Shown here: positions 15,487-24,084 of the stretch, piece by piece | Numbering within the stretch: the first letter of the stretch is position 1 | Layout of the letters: each line of letters opens with the position of its first letter | Source of the DNA: Streptomyces albidoflavus | GTDB taxonomy: Bacteria; Actinomycetota; Actinomycetes; Streptomycetales; Streptomycetaceae | DNA: 64,000 nt | Assembly (NCBI RefSeq): GCF_000719955.1 | Contig: NZ_JOII01000031.1 | Coordinates: 11,362-75,361, forward strand | Reading direction: 5' to 3' | Program-made: the position numbers and the translations under genes | Notes under the pieces: generated by a model | Databases searched by the model: none | Seen by the model: only the letters and a program-made list of their open reading frames with translations | What the model was told of the DNA's origin: nothing

Positions 15487-16152
15487 GTGAACCGCCGAAC
15501 GTTGCCCGCCCTCACCGCCCTCGCCACGGCGACCACCCTCCTCCTGACCGCGTGCGGCGGGGAGTCACCGGAGGCGGACGAGAAGATTCCGGGAGCGGGG
15601 GAGAGCTCGGCTGAGGCTTCGGCTTCGCCGAGTGAGAAGGGGGATGACGGGATCGATCGGCCGGAGATCGAATTCCCGGATGACTTCAAGATGACGTTCG
15701 AAGAGGTCAAGGGGACTGACGCCGATGGTGCGGCGGCATCTGCTGATGCAGAGAACTTCATGAAATCGATCCAGCACGCCATCTTTGAGGGTGACCCCGA
15801 AAGTGCTGTGTACAAGTTCTACATCGACCCGATGAGCGAGGCCCACGAGTACGCCAAGTTCCAGGTCACGCAGTACGTGGAACACGGTTGGGTTCTCACG
15901 GGAGAGTTGCGGCAGTCGAACGTCAAGGTTTCCGAACCGAAGACTGAAGGAGTCCGAGTCGTCTCGTTCTGCTCCGACGAGTCCAAGGCCGCCGGTAAGG
16001 AAGCGAAGACGGGAAAGAAGGTCCCCGACAAGGACTTTGGGAGCCCGTACATCTCCTTCGAAGTGCTGATGAAGCAGGCGAAGTCGCAGAAGGGCTTGTG
16101 GCGTGCCAGCAAGGTCAAGACGGAGAGGGGTGGCTCGCAGTGCGCCGGCTGA
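15487..16152 (+). CDS. lipoprotein of unknown function
   Basis: A 221-residue lipoprotein. GTG at 15487 follows CCGGGAG; the signal NRRTLPALTALATATTLLLT ends in the lipobox TAC with Cys23 as the lipid site. A Ser/Glu/Ala linker leads to a globular domain from about residue 55 (DRPEIEFPDDFKMTFEEVKG). Its pattern (a conserved helix DAENFMKSIQHAIFEGDPES, then alternating strands) resembles NTF2-like or accessory lipoproteins, but I do not recognise the family. GC content in 15640-16100 is visibly lower than in neighbouring genes. It overlaps the next gene by 13 nt, so the two are translationally coupled. Confidence 0.82.
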   Translation: MNRRTLPALTALATATTLLLTACGGESPEADEKIPGAGESSAEASASPSEKGDDGIDRPEIEFPDDFKMTFEEVKGTDADGAAASADAENFMKSIQHAIFEGDPESAVYKFYIDPMSEAHEYAKFQVTQYVEHGWVLTGELRQSNVKVSEPKTEGVRVVSFCSDESKAAGKEAKTGKKVPDKDFGSPYISFEVLMKQAKSQKGLWRASKVKTERGGSQCAG

Positions 16153-17174
16153 GGACCACCGTCCTCGTGGCGGGAATTTCGTCGCTCTGCCTGGTCAGTG
16201 CCGTAAGCCCTGCCTTGGCGGTTCCGCTCGACAATGCTGAGGGCGCCGGTGGCCGGGAGGGCGACACTCTGACCGCAGAGGTCGAGGTGATCACGTACGA
16301 CACTTCCAAGAATGGAAGCGGGCCTTCGGCGGGGGCAGTGTCAAGAGTTCCCTCAGACTGGACGCCGCCGCCCTGCTGGTATGCGCCCAAGTGGACCCCG
16401 GACGAACTCCGCGACTACTACCAGCGGGGCCACGAAGCGATCCATCACGATCCCGGTATGCCGCCCGAGGCGATCAACGAATGGAGCGAGGAGCGGCGCA
16501 ACTACATCGACGGGGAATACGAGGACTTCAACCGGGAGAAGGACGGCGAAGGGATGTGGTGGGGTGCCGTTCAGAACCCCAACGCACCCCTGGACGAACA
16601 ATTTGCCTGCGAACGAGTCCCCTTCTGGGCCGACAACGGTGAAACCCCCGATGTCGAGAACATCATCACCCCCGAGATTCTCGCCGGGCTGGCCTACGAG
16701 CAGATCAAGGTGCCCGGGACCGAGGTGACCCTTGCGCCCGGTGGGAAGAGCAAGGTGAATCTGCCGACGTGGGCGTGGCTGGACGGTGGGGAGTTCAAGC
16801 CGGTGGCCGTGACGGCCTCGTTGGCGGTGGGTGGGCTGGACATGTCGGCGACGACGACGGCGACGCCCAAGTCCCTGCGGATCGAGCCGGGCACGAAGGA
16901 CGCGCGGCTGCACCCGGCGTCGGGGGAGTGCACCATCAACGATGACGGCTCGATCGGGGAGCCGTACGCCAAGGGGAAGGCGGACCAGGAGCCGCCGTGC
17001 GGGGTGACCTACCTGCGCTCGTCCGGTGACGGGTCGTACGCCATGGAGGCGACCGTGACCTGGGAGATCAGCTGGACCGGGACCGGTGTGGCAGCACCGC
17101 AGGCGCTGCCGGACGGGACGTTCGGGAACGAGCAGGCGGTCGAGGTCGAGGAGATTCAGTCGATCAACCGGTGA
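16140..17174 (+). CDS. secreted protein of unknown function, coupled to the lipoprotein
   Basis: A 344-residue exported protein. GTG at 16140 lies inside the end of the lipoprotein gene and is preceded by GGAGAGGGG; the signal is RRLRTTVLVAGISSLCLVSA with cleavage after SPALA. The mature part begins with an acidic segment, then a Trp/Tyr-rich domain (DWTPPPCWYAPKWTPDELRD, YYQRGHEAIHHDPGMPPEA), and a C-terminal beta-rich region with two Cys (GECTINDDGS, PPCGVTYL). No catalytic motif was seen. The pair with the upstream lipoprotein suggests one surface complex. I do not recognise a family. Confidence 0.8.
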   Translation: MRRLRTTVLVAGISSLCLVSAVSPALAVPLDNAEGAGGREGDTLTAEVEVITYDTSKNGSGPSAGAVSRVPSDWTPPPCWYAPKWTPDELRDYYQRGHEAIHHDPGMPPEAINEWSEERRNYIDGEYEDFNREKDGEGMWWGAVQNPNAPLDEQFACERVPFWADNGETPDVENIITPEILAGLAYEQIKVPGTEVTLAPGGKSKVNLPTWAWLDGGEFKPVAVTASLAVGGLDMSATTTATPKSLRIEPGTKDARLHPASGECTINDDGSIGEPYAKGKADQEPPCGVTYLRSSGDGSYAMEATVTWEISWTGTGVAAPQALPDGTFGNEQAVEVEEIQSINR

Positions 17175-17208
17175 CGGGGTCCGGGGAGGGGCGGGGGCCC
17201 GCTCCTCC

Positions 17209-17988
17209 CTAGTCGCTGGTCCGGGTGAGGCGTACGGCCTTGTCGGTCAGGGTCGCCACCTCGAACTCCACCCCGGCGAACTCCACGGTGTCCCCGGCCC
17301 GTACGTCCTCGTAGCCGGCGACGGGGACGGTGGCGCAGTTGGCGTCGAGGCCGGCGGTGCCGGTGTCCGGGTGGACGTAGGCGACCGTGACGGAGAGGCC
17401 GGTGGGGAAGCGCTGGACGCCGCCGTTGGCGAGGAGGGCGAGGGTGTCGCCCTTGGCCGGGAAGCCCTGGGCGGCGGCCTTGCGGACGGCGGGGTTGGTG
17501 GTGAAGCAGAGGGTGTCGTCGGCGGCGCCCTGGCGGGGTTCGAGTGAGGCGGGTTCGGCGGCGAGGGCGGCGCGGTCCTCGGCGGACTCCGGTTCCAGGA
17601 CGACGCGGTGGGCGCAGACCTGCCGGACGGTGTAGGCGTGGCCGGAGACGGTGACCTCGGCGCCGGGTGCCACCTTCCACTCCTCCTGGCCGGAGGCGTA
17701 CGTGGCGCCGTCGCGCAGGGTGGCCGTGCGCCGCGTGCCGTCGGCGGTGGCGTCCGCGTACTGCACGCCGCCCCCGCCGGGAAGCTTGAAGCCGCCGCCG
17801 CGCAGGACGTGGACGGTGGCGCCGGGGTCCTCACCGACGCAGGCGGGGCCCTTGTCGCGGGCGGCCGGGGTCGGCTTGCCGGTGTCGCCGCCGCCCTCGC
17901 CGCCGGGGTCGGGGGACGTACCGCACCCGGCGAGCGCCAGCAGGGTCAGGGCGGCAGCCGTTGCCGCGCCCGCGCCGTACCTACGCAT
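17209..17988 (-). CDS. lipoprotein with two repeated small beta domains
   Basis: A 259-residue lipoprotein: signal MRRYGAGAATAAALTLLALA with lipobox LAGC (Cys22). The mature protein contains two similar segments: APGAEVTVSGHAYTVRQVC...HRVVLEP (about 107-135) and RAGDTVEFAGVEFEVATL...AVRLTRT at the C-terminus. The same pattern appears once in the neighbouring 100-residue protein (TPGDTVEITGDAWRVAEV...RIVLERA). Cys residues (ACVGE, VCAHR, LCFTT, NCATV) may form disulphides. Last gene of the WXG-calpain operon; its start overlaps the previous gene by 8 nt. Likely the surface-exposed partner of that system. Confidence 0.8.
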   Translation of the reverse strand: MRRYGAGAATAAALTLLALAGCGTSPDPGGEGGGDTGKPTPAARDKGPACVGEDPGATVHVLRGGGFKLPGGGGVQYADATADGTRRTATLRDGATYASGQEEWKVAPGAEVTVSGHAYTVRQVCAHRVVLEPESAEDRAALAAEPASLEPRQGAADDTLCFTTNPAVRKAAAQGFPAKGDTLALLANGGVQRFPTGLSVTVAYVHPDTGTAGLDANCATVPVAGYEDVRAGDTVEFAGVEFEVATLTDKAVRLTRTSD

Positions 17989-18283
17989 GGGCGCGCTCCA
18001 GGACGATCCGGGTGCGGTAGTCGACCTCGGCGACGCGCCAGGCGTCGCCGGTGATCTCGACGGTGTCGCCGGGGGTCAGGTCGTCGTGCTCGACGAGGGG
18101 CCGGCCGGCGCTGCTGATCTGGATGCGGCCGTGCACCGAGGGCTGGGCGAAGATCGTCGCCACGATGCGGTGGGTGTGGCCCTCGTGCTCGACGGAGTAC
18201 GGGACGTGGTAGCGCAGCACCCAGCGCCCGTCGAACTCGAAGGGGTACTTGACCTGCGGTGCTGCCGCGTCGTCAGGGGACAT
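17981..18283 (-). CDS. small cytoplasmic protein, DUF6406-like
   Basis: A 100-residue protein without signal peptide or membrane helix. It is one beta-rich domain ending TPGDTVEITGDAWRVAEVDY and TRIVLERAHA, a pattern repeated twice in the following lipoprotein. It resembles a Streptomyces family I remember as DUF6406; the label is tentative. It overlaps the calpain-like gene by 11 nt and the lipoprotein by 8 nt, so all are translated together. A cytoplasmic partner or immunity protein for the protease is possible, but nothing in the sequence proves it. Confidence 0.75.
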   Translation of the reverse strand: MSPDDAAAPQVKYPFEFDGRWVLRYHVPYSVEHEGHTHRIVATIFAQPSVHGRIQISSAGRPLVEHDDLTPGDTVEITGDAWRVAEVDYRTRIVLERAHA

Positions 18284-19769
18284 CGAACGCCTCGGGGTAG
18301 TGGAAGTACTTGTCGAGCTGGTCCTGGCTCACGGTGATCGGCGCGTAGCCCTGCACACCCCAGGGGTTGCCGAGGATGACCTTGCCGTCGTCGGTGAAGC
18401 CGCGCACGTAGTAGGCGTGGTTAGTGTGGTAGGTGCTGCCCCACTCCTTGGGGTGGTCCTTGTCGAGGCTCTCGTCGTCCGGGGTGGAGAGGGTGACGAC
18501 CTGGCCGGACTCGTACGCCTCGCGCAGCCGGTCGATGTCCTTGTCCTGGCTCTGGCCGATGCCGAGGAAGCCGCCGGTCTCCAGGTCCTCGCCTTCCTGG
18601 CCGGTCAGGTACGGGGCGGACTTCTTGGGGTCGTCGCCCTCGATGCCGCCGTAGCCGCGTTCGCCCTCACCGTCCTCGGAGTAGACCATCGCGAACGCCT
18701 TCTCGTAGTACGCGGGCCAGGTCTCGCCGTTGCCGTACGTGCTGATCGGGTTGCCGTTCTGGTCGGTCGGGAGGTCGGCGGTCATGGTCACCCAGTGGTG
18801 GTTGCCCTCCTTGTCCCAGACGCGGACGCTGACGGTGCCGTTGGGGTTCTCCTTGATGCCCTCCTCGATGAACCGGGGGTTCTGCTGGGAGAGCCCGGCC
18901 AGCGAGGCGACGTACCAGCAGTCGCCGAACTGGTTCTGGCTGACGTCGTCGGCGGAGACCCCGTCGCGGAAGAGCGGGTCGGAGGGCGGCGCCCAGTGGA
19001 TGCCGTTGTTGGTCTGGCCGTTCTGGTTGTTCCCGCCTTCCTCGTACGCGCCCGTGTTGGTGAAGGTGGGCTGCATGTCGGGGAAGGCGGTCTGGAACTT
19101 GGCCACGTTCTCCGGGCTGATCCTGGACAGCATCAGGCTGAGCGTGTCCCGGCGTTCGGCCTCGGGCAGGCCGTTCTTGTCGAACGGGTTCCAGCCGGAG
19201 TCGTCGGTGTTGGTGAGCAGTTCGTTGTAGAACGCGAGGTCCCGTGGGGAGGACTTCGAGAAGAAGACGTCCAGTTCGGCGGCGGTCAGGCCGTCCAGTT
19301 CGGCGGCGATCCTCTCCAGGTCGTCCCGGTTGCCGTTGGTGCCGAAGTCGGTGGTGCGCAGGTCCTGGAAGTGGCGGCGGGCGGCGTCGATCTTCTCCGC
19401 GTCCGGCGGTTTCTCGTCGAGGAAGACGCTGCCGTCGCGGACGGGGTAGCCGAGCTTCTCCAGTTCGGCCAGGCCCTCCATCTGCTTCACGCGGCGCTTC
19501 ATCGAGCCCTGCATGTCGCCCAGTTCGCCCTGGAGGGAGCCGGGCAGGCGTCGGCGGCCGCCGAAGAGAGAGGGCATGGGGATCAGGTCGCCGACCAGGC
19601 CCTGGAGGCCGGGGTCGCGGGAGGCGCTCTGGCCGGCGGGCAGGTTCTGCTGGGCGGTGGTGAGCAGGGTGGCGAGCTGGGAGTGGAGGCGTCCCGAGTC
19701 GCCGGCGAGGCGGTCCAGGTCGCCCGCGAGGGCCCGTATCCGGGCGGCGTCGAATCCGCGGAAGGTCAT
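18273..19769 (-). CDS. calpain-family (C2) cysteine protease with N-terminal helical domain
   Basis: A 498-residue protein. The C-terminal half is a calpain-type papain-fold protease with the triad visible: Cys284 in QNQFGDCWYVASLAGL, His451 in HTNHAYYV and Asn468 in LGNPWGV. The first ~110 residues are helical (FDAARIRALAGDLDRLAGDS onward), like the LXG/WXG targeting domains of type VII secretion substrates. There is no Sec signal. The ATG at 19769 overlaps the stop of the upstream WXG-like gene (TGATG), so the two are coupled. Together this suggests an exported effector or developmental protease; secretion is inference. Confidence 0.88.
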   Translation of the reverse strand: MTFRGFDAARIRALAGDLDRLAGDSGRLHSQLATLLTTAQQNLPAGQSASRDPGLQGLVGDLIPMPSLFGGRRRLPGSLQGELGDMQGSMKRRVKQMEGLAELEKLGYPVRDGSVFLDEKPPDAEKIDAARRHFQDLRTTDFGTNGNRDDLERIAAELDGLTAAELDVFFSKSSPRDLAFYNELLTNTDDSGWNPFDKNGLPEAERRDTLSLMLSRISPENVAKFQTAFPDMQPTFTNTGAYEEGGNNQNGQTNNGIHWAPPSDPLFRDGVSADDVSQNQFGDCWYVASLAGLSQQNPRFIEEGIKENPNGTVSVRVWDKEGNHHWVTMTADLPTDQNGNPISTYGNGETWPAYYEKAFAMVYSEDGEGERGYGGIEGDDPKKSAPYLTGQEGEDLETGGFLGIGQSQDKDIDRLREAYESGQVVTLSTPDDESLDKDHPKEWGSTYHTNHAYYVRGFTDDGKVILGNPWGVQGYAPITVSQDQLDKYFHYPEAFDVP

Positions 19770-20110
19770 CAGTTGCCGCCCGCCTGGCTCTTGGCCTTCT
19801 CCTTGGCCTGCCGGTCCAGCTCGTCGGCCTGGCCCTCCCAGCGGGTGGCGTCGGCGAGCAGGGCGGTGCCCATGCCGTTCAGGGTGCGCTGGTGGCCCTG
19901 GAGCTTGGCGGTGCACTCGTCGGCGAACGGGCCCTGCCAGATGGCGCCCTTGCCGTCGCCGGTGGCGGCGCGCGGGGTGGCCTTCTTCACCGGGTCGTCC
20001 AGGTACGGTCCGAGGCGGCGCGCGAGGGTGCGGGCCTCGCGGGCGCACTCCCGCAGCTTCTCGGCGCGTTTCTTCAACTCGGCCTCGCCGTCCGCGTCCT
20101 TCGGCCCCAC
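19769..20110 (-). CDS. WXG100-like small helical protein
   Basis: A 113-residue protein, two long amphipathic helices (ELKKRAEKLRECAREARTLA and RTLNGMGTALLADATRWEG) around a turn with a W-x-G motif (AIWQGPFADE, Trp58). That is the hallmark of the ESAT-6/WXG100 superfamily. GTG at 20110 is chosen because GGGGGAGAGGAA precedes it by 6 nt; the longer frame to 20197 has low-complexity extra sequence. First gene of a four-gene operon with the calpain-like protease. No EccC or other ESX core gene is in the window. Confidence 0.75.
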   Translation of the reverse strand: MGPKDADGEAELKKRAEKLRECAREARTLARRLGPYLDDPVKKATPRAATGDGKGAIWQGPFADECTAKLQGHQRTLNGMGTALLADATRWEGQADELDRQAKEKAKSQAGGN

Positions 20111-20307
20111 GTGCGGTTCCTCTCCCCCGTCGGCGCTCTGCGTGCCGTGCTTCCGTCGGGTCGCCGGGGCGGACCCTGAGCACCGCGCGTGCAGCATACG
20201 GCCGGGCGCCTGTGGCTCCTACGGAGAGCCGGGCGTCTCCACCGGGGGCACACAACCGGCACACTCCCCGTCCCGGGAGGGTGGGGGCGGGGAGTGGCGT
20301 GGGTTGG

Positions 20308-21183
20308 TCAGGTGGTGGGTCTGAGGAGGGGGAGCAGGATGTTCTCCTCGTATGTCAGGTGGGCCTCCAGGTCGGTGATGAGGCGGTCGATGTCCGGGAG
20401 GAGGTCGGCCGGGGTGGTGTCGGTGCGGTCGAGGGTGGTGCGGAGGGTGGTCAGCAGGGTGGCGACGGTCTCGTGTTCCTCGCGGAGGCGGTCGAGGGCC
20501 GGGGCCAGGTCGGGGTGCTGCTGGGCCATGGCGGGGAACAGGCCCCGGTCCTCCATGGTGTGGTGGAAGTGGAGGCCGTCGCAGGCGGTGAGGCAGTTGA
20601 CCTTGAGCTGGGCCGTGAGGGTTGGGCCGGATGCGGCGAACTCGCTTCGTACGATGCCCAGTTCGCGTCGGAAGGCGTCGTGGACGGCGAGCAGCATGGC
20701 GGCCGGGTCGCCGTCGGCGGGCGGGCCGGCGTCGGTCCGGGTGAGGGCGACCACGGGGATGGTGCGGGTGGTCTTGCGCTGGTACTCGGCCCAGCCAGGG
20801 TCGGCCTCGGCGGCGCGGGCGTAGAGGCGGTCGCGTTCCTCGCCGGTGAGGATCTCGGCGCGGGCCTCGTAGGTGAAGGTGCCGTCCTCGACGGTGAGGA
20901 CGGGGTGCGCGAGAAGGTTGTGGTACCAGGCGGGGTGGTGCGGGCCGCCGCCCGCCGAGGCGATGATCAGGAGGCGGTCCCCGTCGGGCAGGTAGCCGAC
21001 CGGGTTGGTGTGCGGGCGGCCCGAGCGGGCGCCGGTGGTGGTGATGAGGAGCAGGCGGCCGCCCTCGAAGGGGCCGCCGACCTTGCCCTGGTTGGCGCGG
21101 AACTCCTCGATCACGCCCTGGTTGAAGGCGTGGACCGGGTGGGGTTCGGGCGTGGCGGGGCCGGTGGTCGTGGTGGTGGTCAA
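20308..21183 (-). CDS. deazaflavin-dependent nitroreductase-hemerythrin fusion
   Basis: A 291-residue two-domain protein. Residues about 15-145 are an F420-binding split-barrel of the Ddn family (VIEEFRANQGKVGGPFEGGR, LLLITTTGARSGRPHTNPVG, GGPHHPAWYHNLLAHP). Residues about 160-288 are a hemerythrin HHE domain with the diiron ligands in order: AVHDAFRREL, DGLHFHHTMEDRGLFP, REEHETVATL, AHLTYEENIL. F420 reduction chemistry linked to an oxygen- or iron-binding domain suggests redox defence. The N-terminus is a Thr run. It stands alone between the WXG operon and the SGNH gene. Confidence 0.88.
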   Translation of the reverse strand: MTTTTTTGPATPEPHPVHAFNQGVIEEFRANQGKVGGPFEGGRLLLITTTGARSGRPHTNPVGYLPDGDRLLIIASAGGGPHHPAWYHNLLAHPVLTVEDGTFTYEARAEILTGEERDRLYARAAEADPGWAEYQRKTTRTIPVVALTRTDAGPPADGDPAAMLLAVHDAFRRELGIVRSEFAASGPTLTAQLKVNCLTACDGLHFHHTMEDRGLFPAMAQQHPDLAPALDRLREEHETVATLLTTLRTTLDRTDTTPADLLPDIDRLITDLEAHLTYEENILLPLLRPTT

Positions 21184-21400
21184 GAAGGGTGGGCCTTTCT
21201 CCTGGCTCAGCTGGCGCGCGGCGCGGGAGTGCGCGGCGGCGGGCGGGGTGGAGAAAGGTGAAGGGCGGGGCTCGTCCCCGCCTCCGCGTCAAGCGGAGGC
21301 CGGGTGCCCTACTCGTGAACGGCGCGAGGCCGACCCGGCAGTCATGGGGTCAAGCCTAGCCCAACGACCGCCCGGTGCAACCGAGTTGTGCCGGAATGGG

Positions 21401-22090
21401 CTATTCCGGCAGGTCGCGGTACGGGCCTCCGACGCCCCACGCCTGGTGCAGCCCGTCCGCGAAGGCCGCGGCGATGCGGTGTTCGCCGGAGGGGCCGGGG
21501 TGGGTGCCGTCGTAGGTGTCGGCGTCCAGGGTGTAGCCCGGCGGGTGGGAGGCGAGCAGGAGCGGGGAGCCGGGGCGGTCGAGGTCGGCGACGGCCTTGG
21601 CGAGGAGGGTGTTGAAGCGCGCGCAGTCGTCGGCGAAGAAGGGGTCGGTGCGGGCGCGGACGTTGGGGATGACCGGCAGGATCACGGCGCGCACGTCCGG
21701 TTTGGCGGCGCGGGCGCGGGTCAGGAAGGTGCGGGCGTGCTCGGCGGTCTCCTCGGCGTGCGCGTAGAAACCGAGGTCTATCAGGCCGAGGGAGATGAGC
21801 AGCACGTCGGCGCGGGTGGTGGCGACGACCGGCTGGATCAGCGGGGCCATGTGCCGCCACCCCTCGCCCCACCCGGCGAGGTGGCGGCGGGCGGCGCGCG
21901 GGAACTCCGGGTCGGCGTACGCCTGCGAGGCGTCGGCCTCGTCGCCCGCGTACAGGCCGGTGCGGGGGCCGGTGATGGTGTACGCGCCGGGGCCCAGGGT
22001 CCTCTCCAGGTGCTGCCACATGCGGTGGCGCCAGGTGAAGTCCCCGGCCCGGCCGACCGTCATGGAGTCGCCGACGAAGAGGAAGCGCAT
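21401..22090 (-). CDS. SGNH/GDSL hydrolase
   Basis: A 229-residue esterase-fold protein starting MRFLFVGDSMTVG, the block I motif with the nucleophile Ser. The catalytic His/Asp block V is DGTHPGPSGEHRIA. Block II/III (SLGLIDLGFY) is less canonical, lacking the usual GxND Asn. There is no signal peptide, so it acts in the cytoplasm or is a non-classical export. The start at 22090 places GGGGGA about 11 nt upstream; a longer frame begins at 22141. The substrate is unknown. It diverges from the secreted beta-propeller-like gene. Confidence 0.85.
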   Translation of the reverse strand: MRFLFVGDSMTVGRAGDFTWRHRMWQHLERTLGPGAYTITGPRTGLYAGDEADASQAYADPEFPRAARRHLAGWGEGWRHMAPLIQPVVATTRADVLLISLGLIDLGFYAHAEETAEHARTFLTRARAAKPDVRAVILPVIPNVRARTDPFFADDCARFNTLLAKAVADLDRPGSPLLLASHPPGYTLDADTYDGTHPGPSGEHRIAAAFADGLHQAWGVGGPYRDLPE

Positions 22091-22194
22091 GGGCAGCATC
22101 ATCCCCCAGCGGGCCGGGGCCTGGGACGTGAGCCCGGCCACGGCGGGACCGGCCCGGGGACACCGGAGGGCCGCGCACGTAGCAGACTGGGGAC

Positions 22195-23241
22195 ATGAGC
22201 CGCCGTACCCGCACTGCCCGCCGCCGGCCGGTGGCCGCCGCCGTCCTCGCCGCCGGGGCGGTGCTGCTCCCGGCCGTGCCCGCCTCGGCGGCGTCGGGGG
22301 CCGACCAGGACTTCGTCATCGAGGACCCGCGGATCACCGAGTCCAGCGGCCTGGCGGCCAGCAAGCGTCACCCGGGCGTGTACTGGACGCACAACGACAG
22401 CGACGACGGCGCCTTCCTCTACGCCGTCGACTCGCGCACCGGGAAGACCGTGGCGACGGTGACGATGACCGGCGTCGGCGAGCCGCGCGACGTCGAGGCG
22501 ATCTCGCTCGGCCCCGACGGCAACCTCTACGTCGGCGACATCGGCGACAACCTCGGCGGCACCTGGGACCACGTCTGGATCTACCGGCTGCCCGAGCCAG
22601 CCGAACTGCGGGACCAGACGGTGGCCGCCACCCAGTTCACCGTCCAGTACGAGGACGGGCCGCGCGACGCCGAGGCGCTGATGGTCCACCCGAAGACCGG
22701 GCGGGTCTACCTCGCCTCCAAGAAGCAGAGCGGCGGCCGCCTCTACGCGGGCCCCGAGAAGCTCTCCGCCCAGGGCGTCAACGTCTTCCGCCCGACCGGC
22801 GCCGACGTCGACTGGGTGACCGACGGCGCCTTCTCCCCGGACGGCTCCGAGCTGGTCCTCCGCTCCTACCTGGGCGCCAAGGCGTACGACTGGAAGGGCG
22901 ACGGCAGCCTCGGCGAGCCGCGCCGGCTCTCGGCGCCGCTGCTCGGCCAGTCCGAGTCGGTGACGTACACCGCCGACGGGACGGGGCTCATGTACGGGGC
23001 CGAGGGGACGCGGAGCCGGGTCGTCCGGGTCGATGTGGAGAAGCGGGACGGGGAGGGGGACGGCGGGAAGGAGCCGGAGGGGACGAAGTCCCCCGGAGCC
23101 GGGGATGCGGACGGGGCCGGGGGCGGTGGTGAGGCGGACGGTGGCGACGGGAAGCCGACCGGTACGGCCGGCCTGGTCGTGGTCGGCGCTGTGGTGCTGG
23201 TGTGGCTCGGGCTGCGCAAGGGGCGGCGCGGGGCGAAGTAG
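22195..23241 (+). CDS. secreted, C-terminally anchored beta-propeller-like protein
   Basis: A 348-residue protein. Signal peptide: basic RRTRTARRRP, hydrophobic AAAVLAAGAVLLP, cleavage at PASA-A. The mature domain has repeated strand patterns with Asp-rich turns (YWTHNDSDDGAFLYAVDSRT, GPDGNLYVGDIGDN, VHPKTGRVYLASKK, FSPDGSELVLRSYLG), typical of six- or seven-bladed propellers. A long Gly/Glu/Asp linker precedes a C-terminal membrane helix (AGLVVVGAVVLVWLGLRKG) and a basic tail, so it is tethered to the outer face. No enzymatic motif was identified. The linker shows low-complexity Gly-Asp-Glu repeats. Confidence 0.82.
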   Translation: MSRRTRTARRRPVAAAVLAAGAVLLPAVPASAASGADQDFVIEDPRITESSGLAASKRHPGVYWTHNDSDDGAFLYAVDSRTGKTVATVTMTGVGEPRDVEAISLGPDGNLYVGDIGDNLGGTWDHVWIYRLPEPAELRDQTVAATQFTVQYEDGPRDAEALMVHPKTGRVYLASKKQSGGRLYAGPEKLSAQGVNVFRPTGADVDWVTDGAFSPDGSELVLRSYLGAKAYDWKGDGSLGEPRRLSAPLLGQSESVTYTADGTGLMYGAEGTRSRVVRVDVEKRDGEGDGGKEPEGTKSPGAGDADGAGGGGEADGGDGKPTGTAGLVVVGAVVLVWLGLRKGRRGAK

Positions 23242-23253
23242 CCGCGCAGCCGG

Positions 23254-24054
23254 TCACTTCCCGGCGCGGCGGGCGTCCACCAGGGCCTCGAAGCCGGCGA
23301 CGAGGCGTTCCAGGCCGAAGGCGAAGTGGTCGAAGCCGGGGCCGAAGGTGTCCTCGGAGAGGGAGGCCATCAGGGGGTAGGCGCCGCTGTTCATCGCGGC
23401 GGCGAGGTAGGGGAGCTGGGCGCCCCAGAACTCCTCCTCGGTGAGGCCCGAGGCGCGGGCCGCCTCCGCCTCGTTGACGTGCATGCGGGCCAGGCCCTCG
23501 ACGTAGCTGTTGACGGTGATCAGCACCGCCATGGTCTCGGGGTCGCTCAGGCCCATGGTGCGCAGCGGGCGCAAGGCCAGTTCGAGGCCGCGGACGGCGT
23601 TGGGGCCCAGTGCGGTGCGGGCCTGGTTGAGCTGGAGCAGCCAGGGGTGGGTGCGCAGCTGGTGCAGGTAGGCGTGGGCCAGGATGCCCACGGCGGCGCG
23701 CCAGTCGTCGTCGGGGGCGGCGGGGGAGGCGTCGTTGGCCTCGCCCTGGACGCGGTCGACCATCAGGTCGAGCAGCTCGGGCTTGCCGGGGACGTAGCGG
23801 TAGAGGGACATCGTGCCGGTGCCGAGATCGGTGGCGAGGCGGCGCATGGAGAGGGCGTCGAGCCCCTCGGTGTCGGCGAGGGTGACGGCGGCGGTGACGA
23901 TCCGCTCCAGGGTGAGGGCGGGCTTCGGGCCGCGCGCCGGGCGCTCCTGGGTGTGCCAGAGCAGCTCCATGCTGCGCTGGGTGCCGGCCGCCTTCGCGGG
24001 CGTCCCGCCGGGGGTCTCGCTGCCGTTGCCGCTGCCGTTCTCGCTGGTCGCCAT
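23254..24054 (-). CDS. TetR-family regulator of the adjacent ABC exporter
   Basis: A 266-residue repressor. After a low-complexity N-terminus (SENGSGNGSETPGGTPAKAA), the helix-turn-helix lies at about 55-95: LTLERIVTAAVTLADTEGLD and MRRLATDLGTGTMSLYRYVP. The C-terminal domain matches the TetR/TetR_C group (tetracycline-like drug repressors). It is divergent from the drug ABC transporter with a 36-bp operator between. Likely ligands are the exported compounds. The ATG at 24054 is chosen as the conventional start; an upstream in-frame start at 24228 would cover the operator and is rejected. Confidence 0.9.
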   Translation of the reverse strand: MATSENGSGNGSETPGGTPAKAAGTQRSMELLWHTQERPARGPKPALTLERIVTAAVTLADTEGLDALSMRRLATDLGTGTMSLYRYVPGKPELLDLMVDRVQGEANDASPAAPDDDWRAAVGILAHAYLHQLRTHPWLLQLNQARTALGPNAVRGLELALRPLRTMGLSDPETMAVLITVNSYVEGLARMHVNEAEAARASGLTEEEFWGAQLPYLAAAMNSGAYPLMASLSEDTFGPGFDHFAFGLERLVAGFEALVDARRAGK

Positions 24055-24084
24055 GGGTTCAGGATAGGCCCGTCCCGCAATTCT

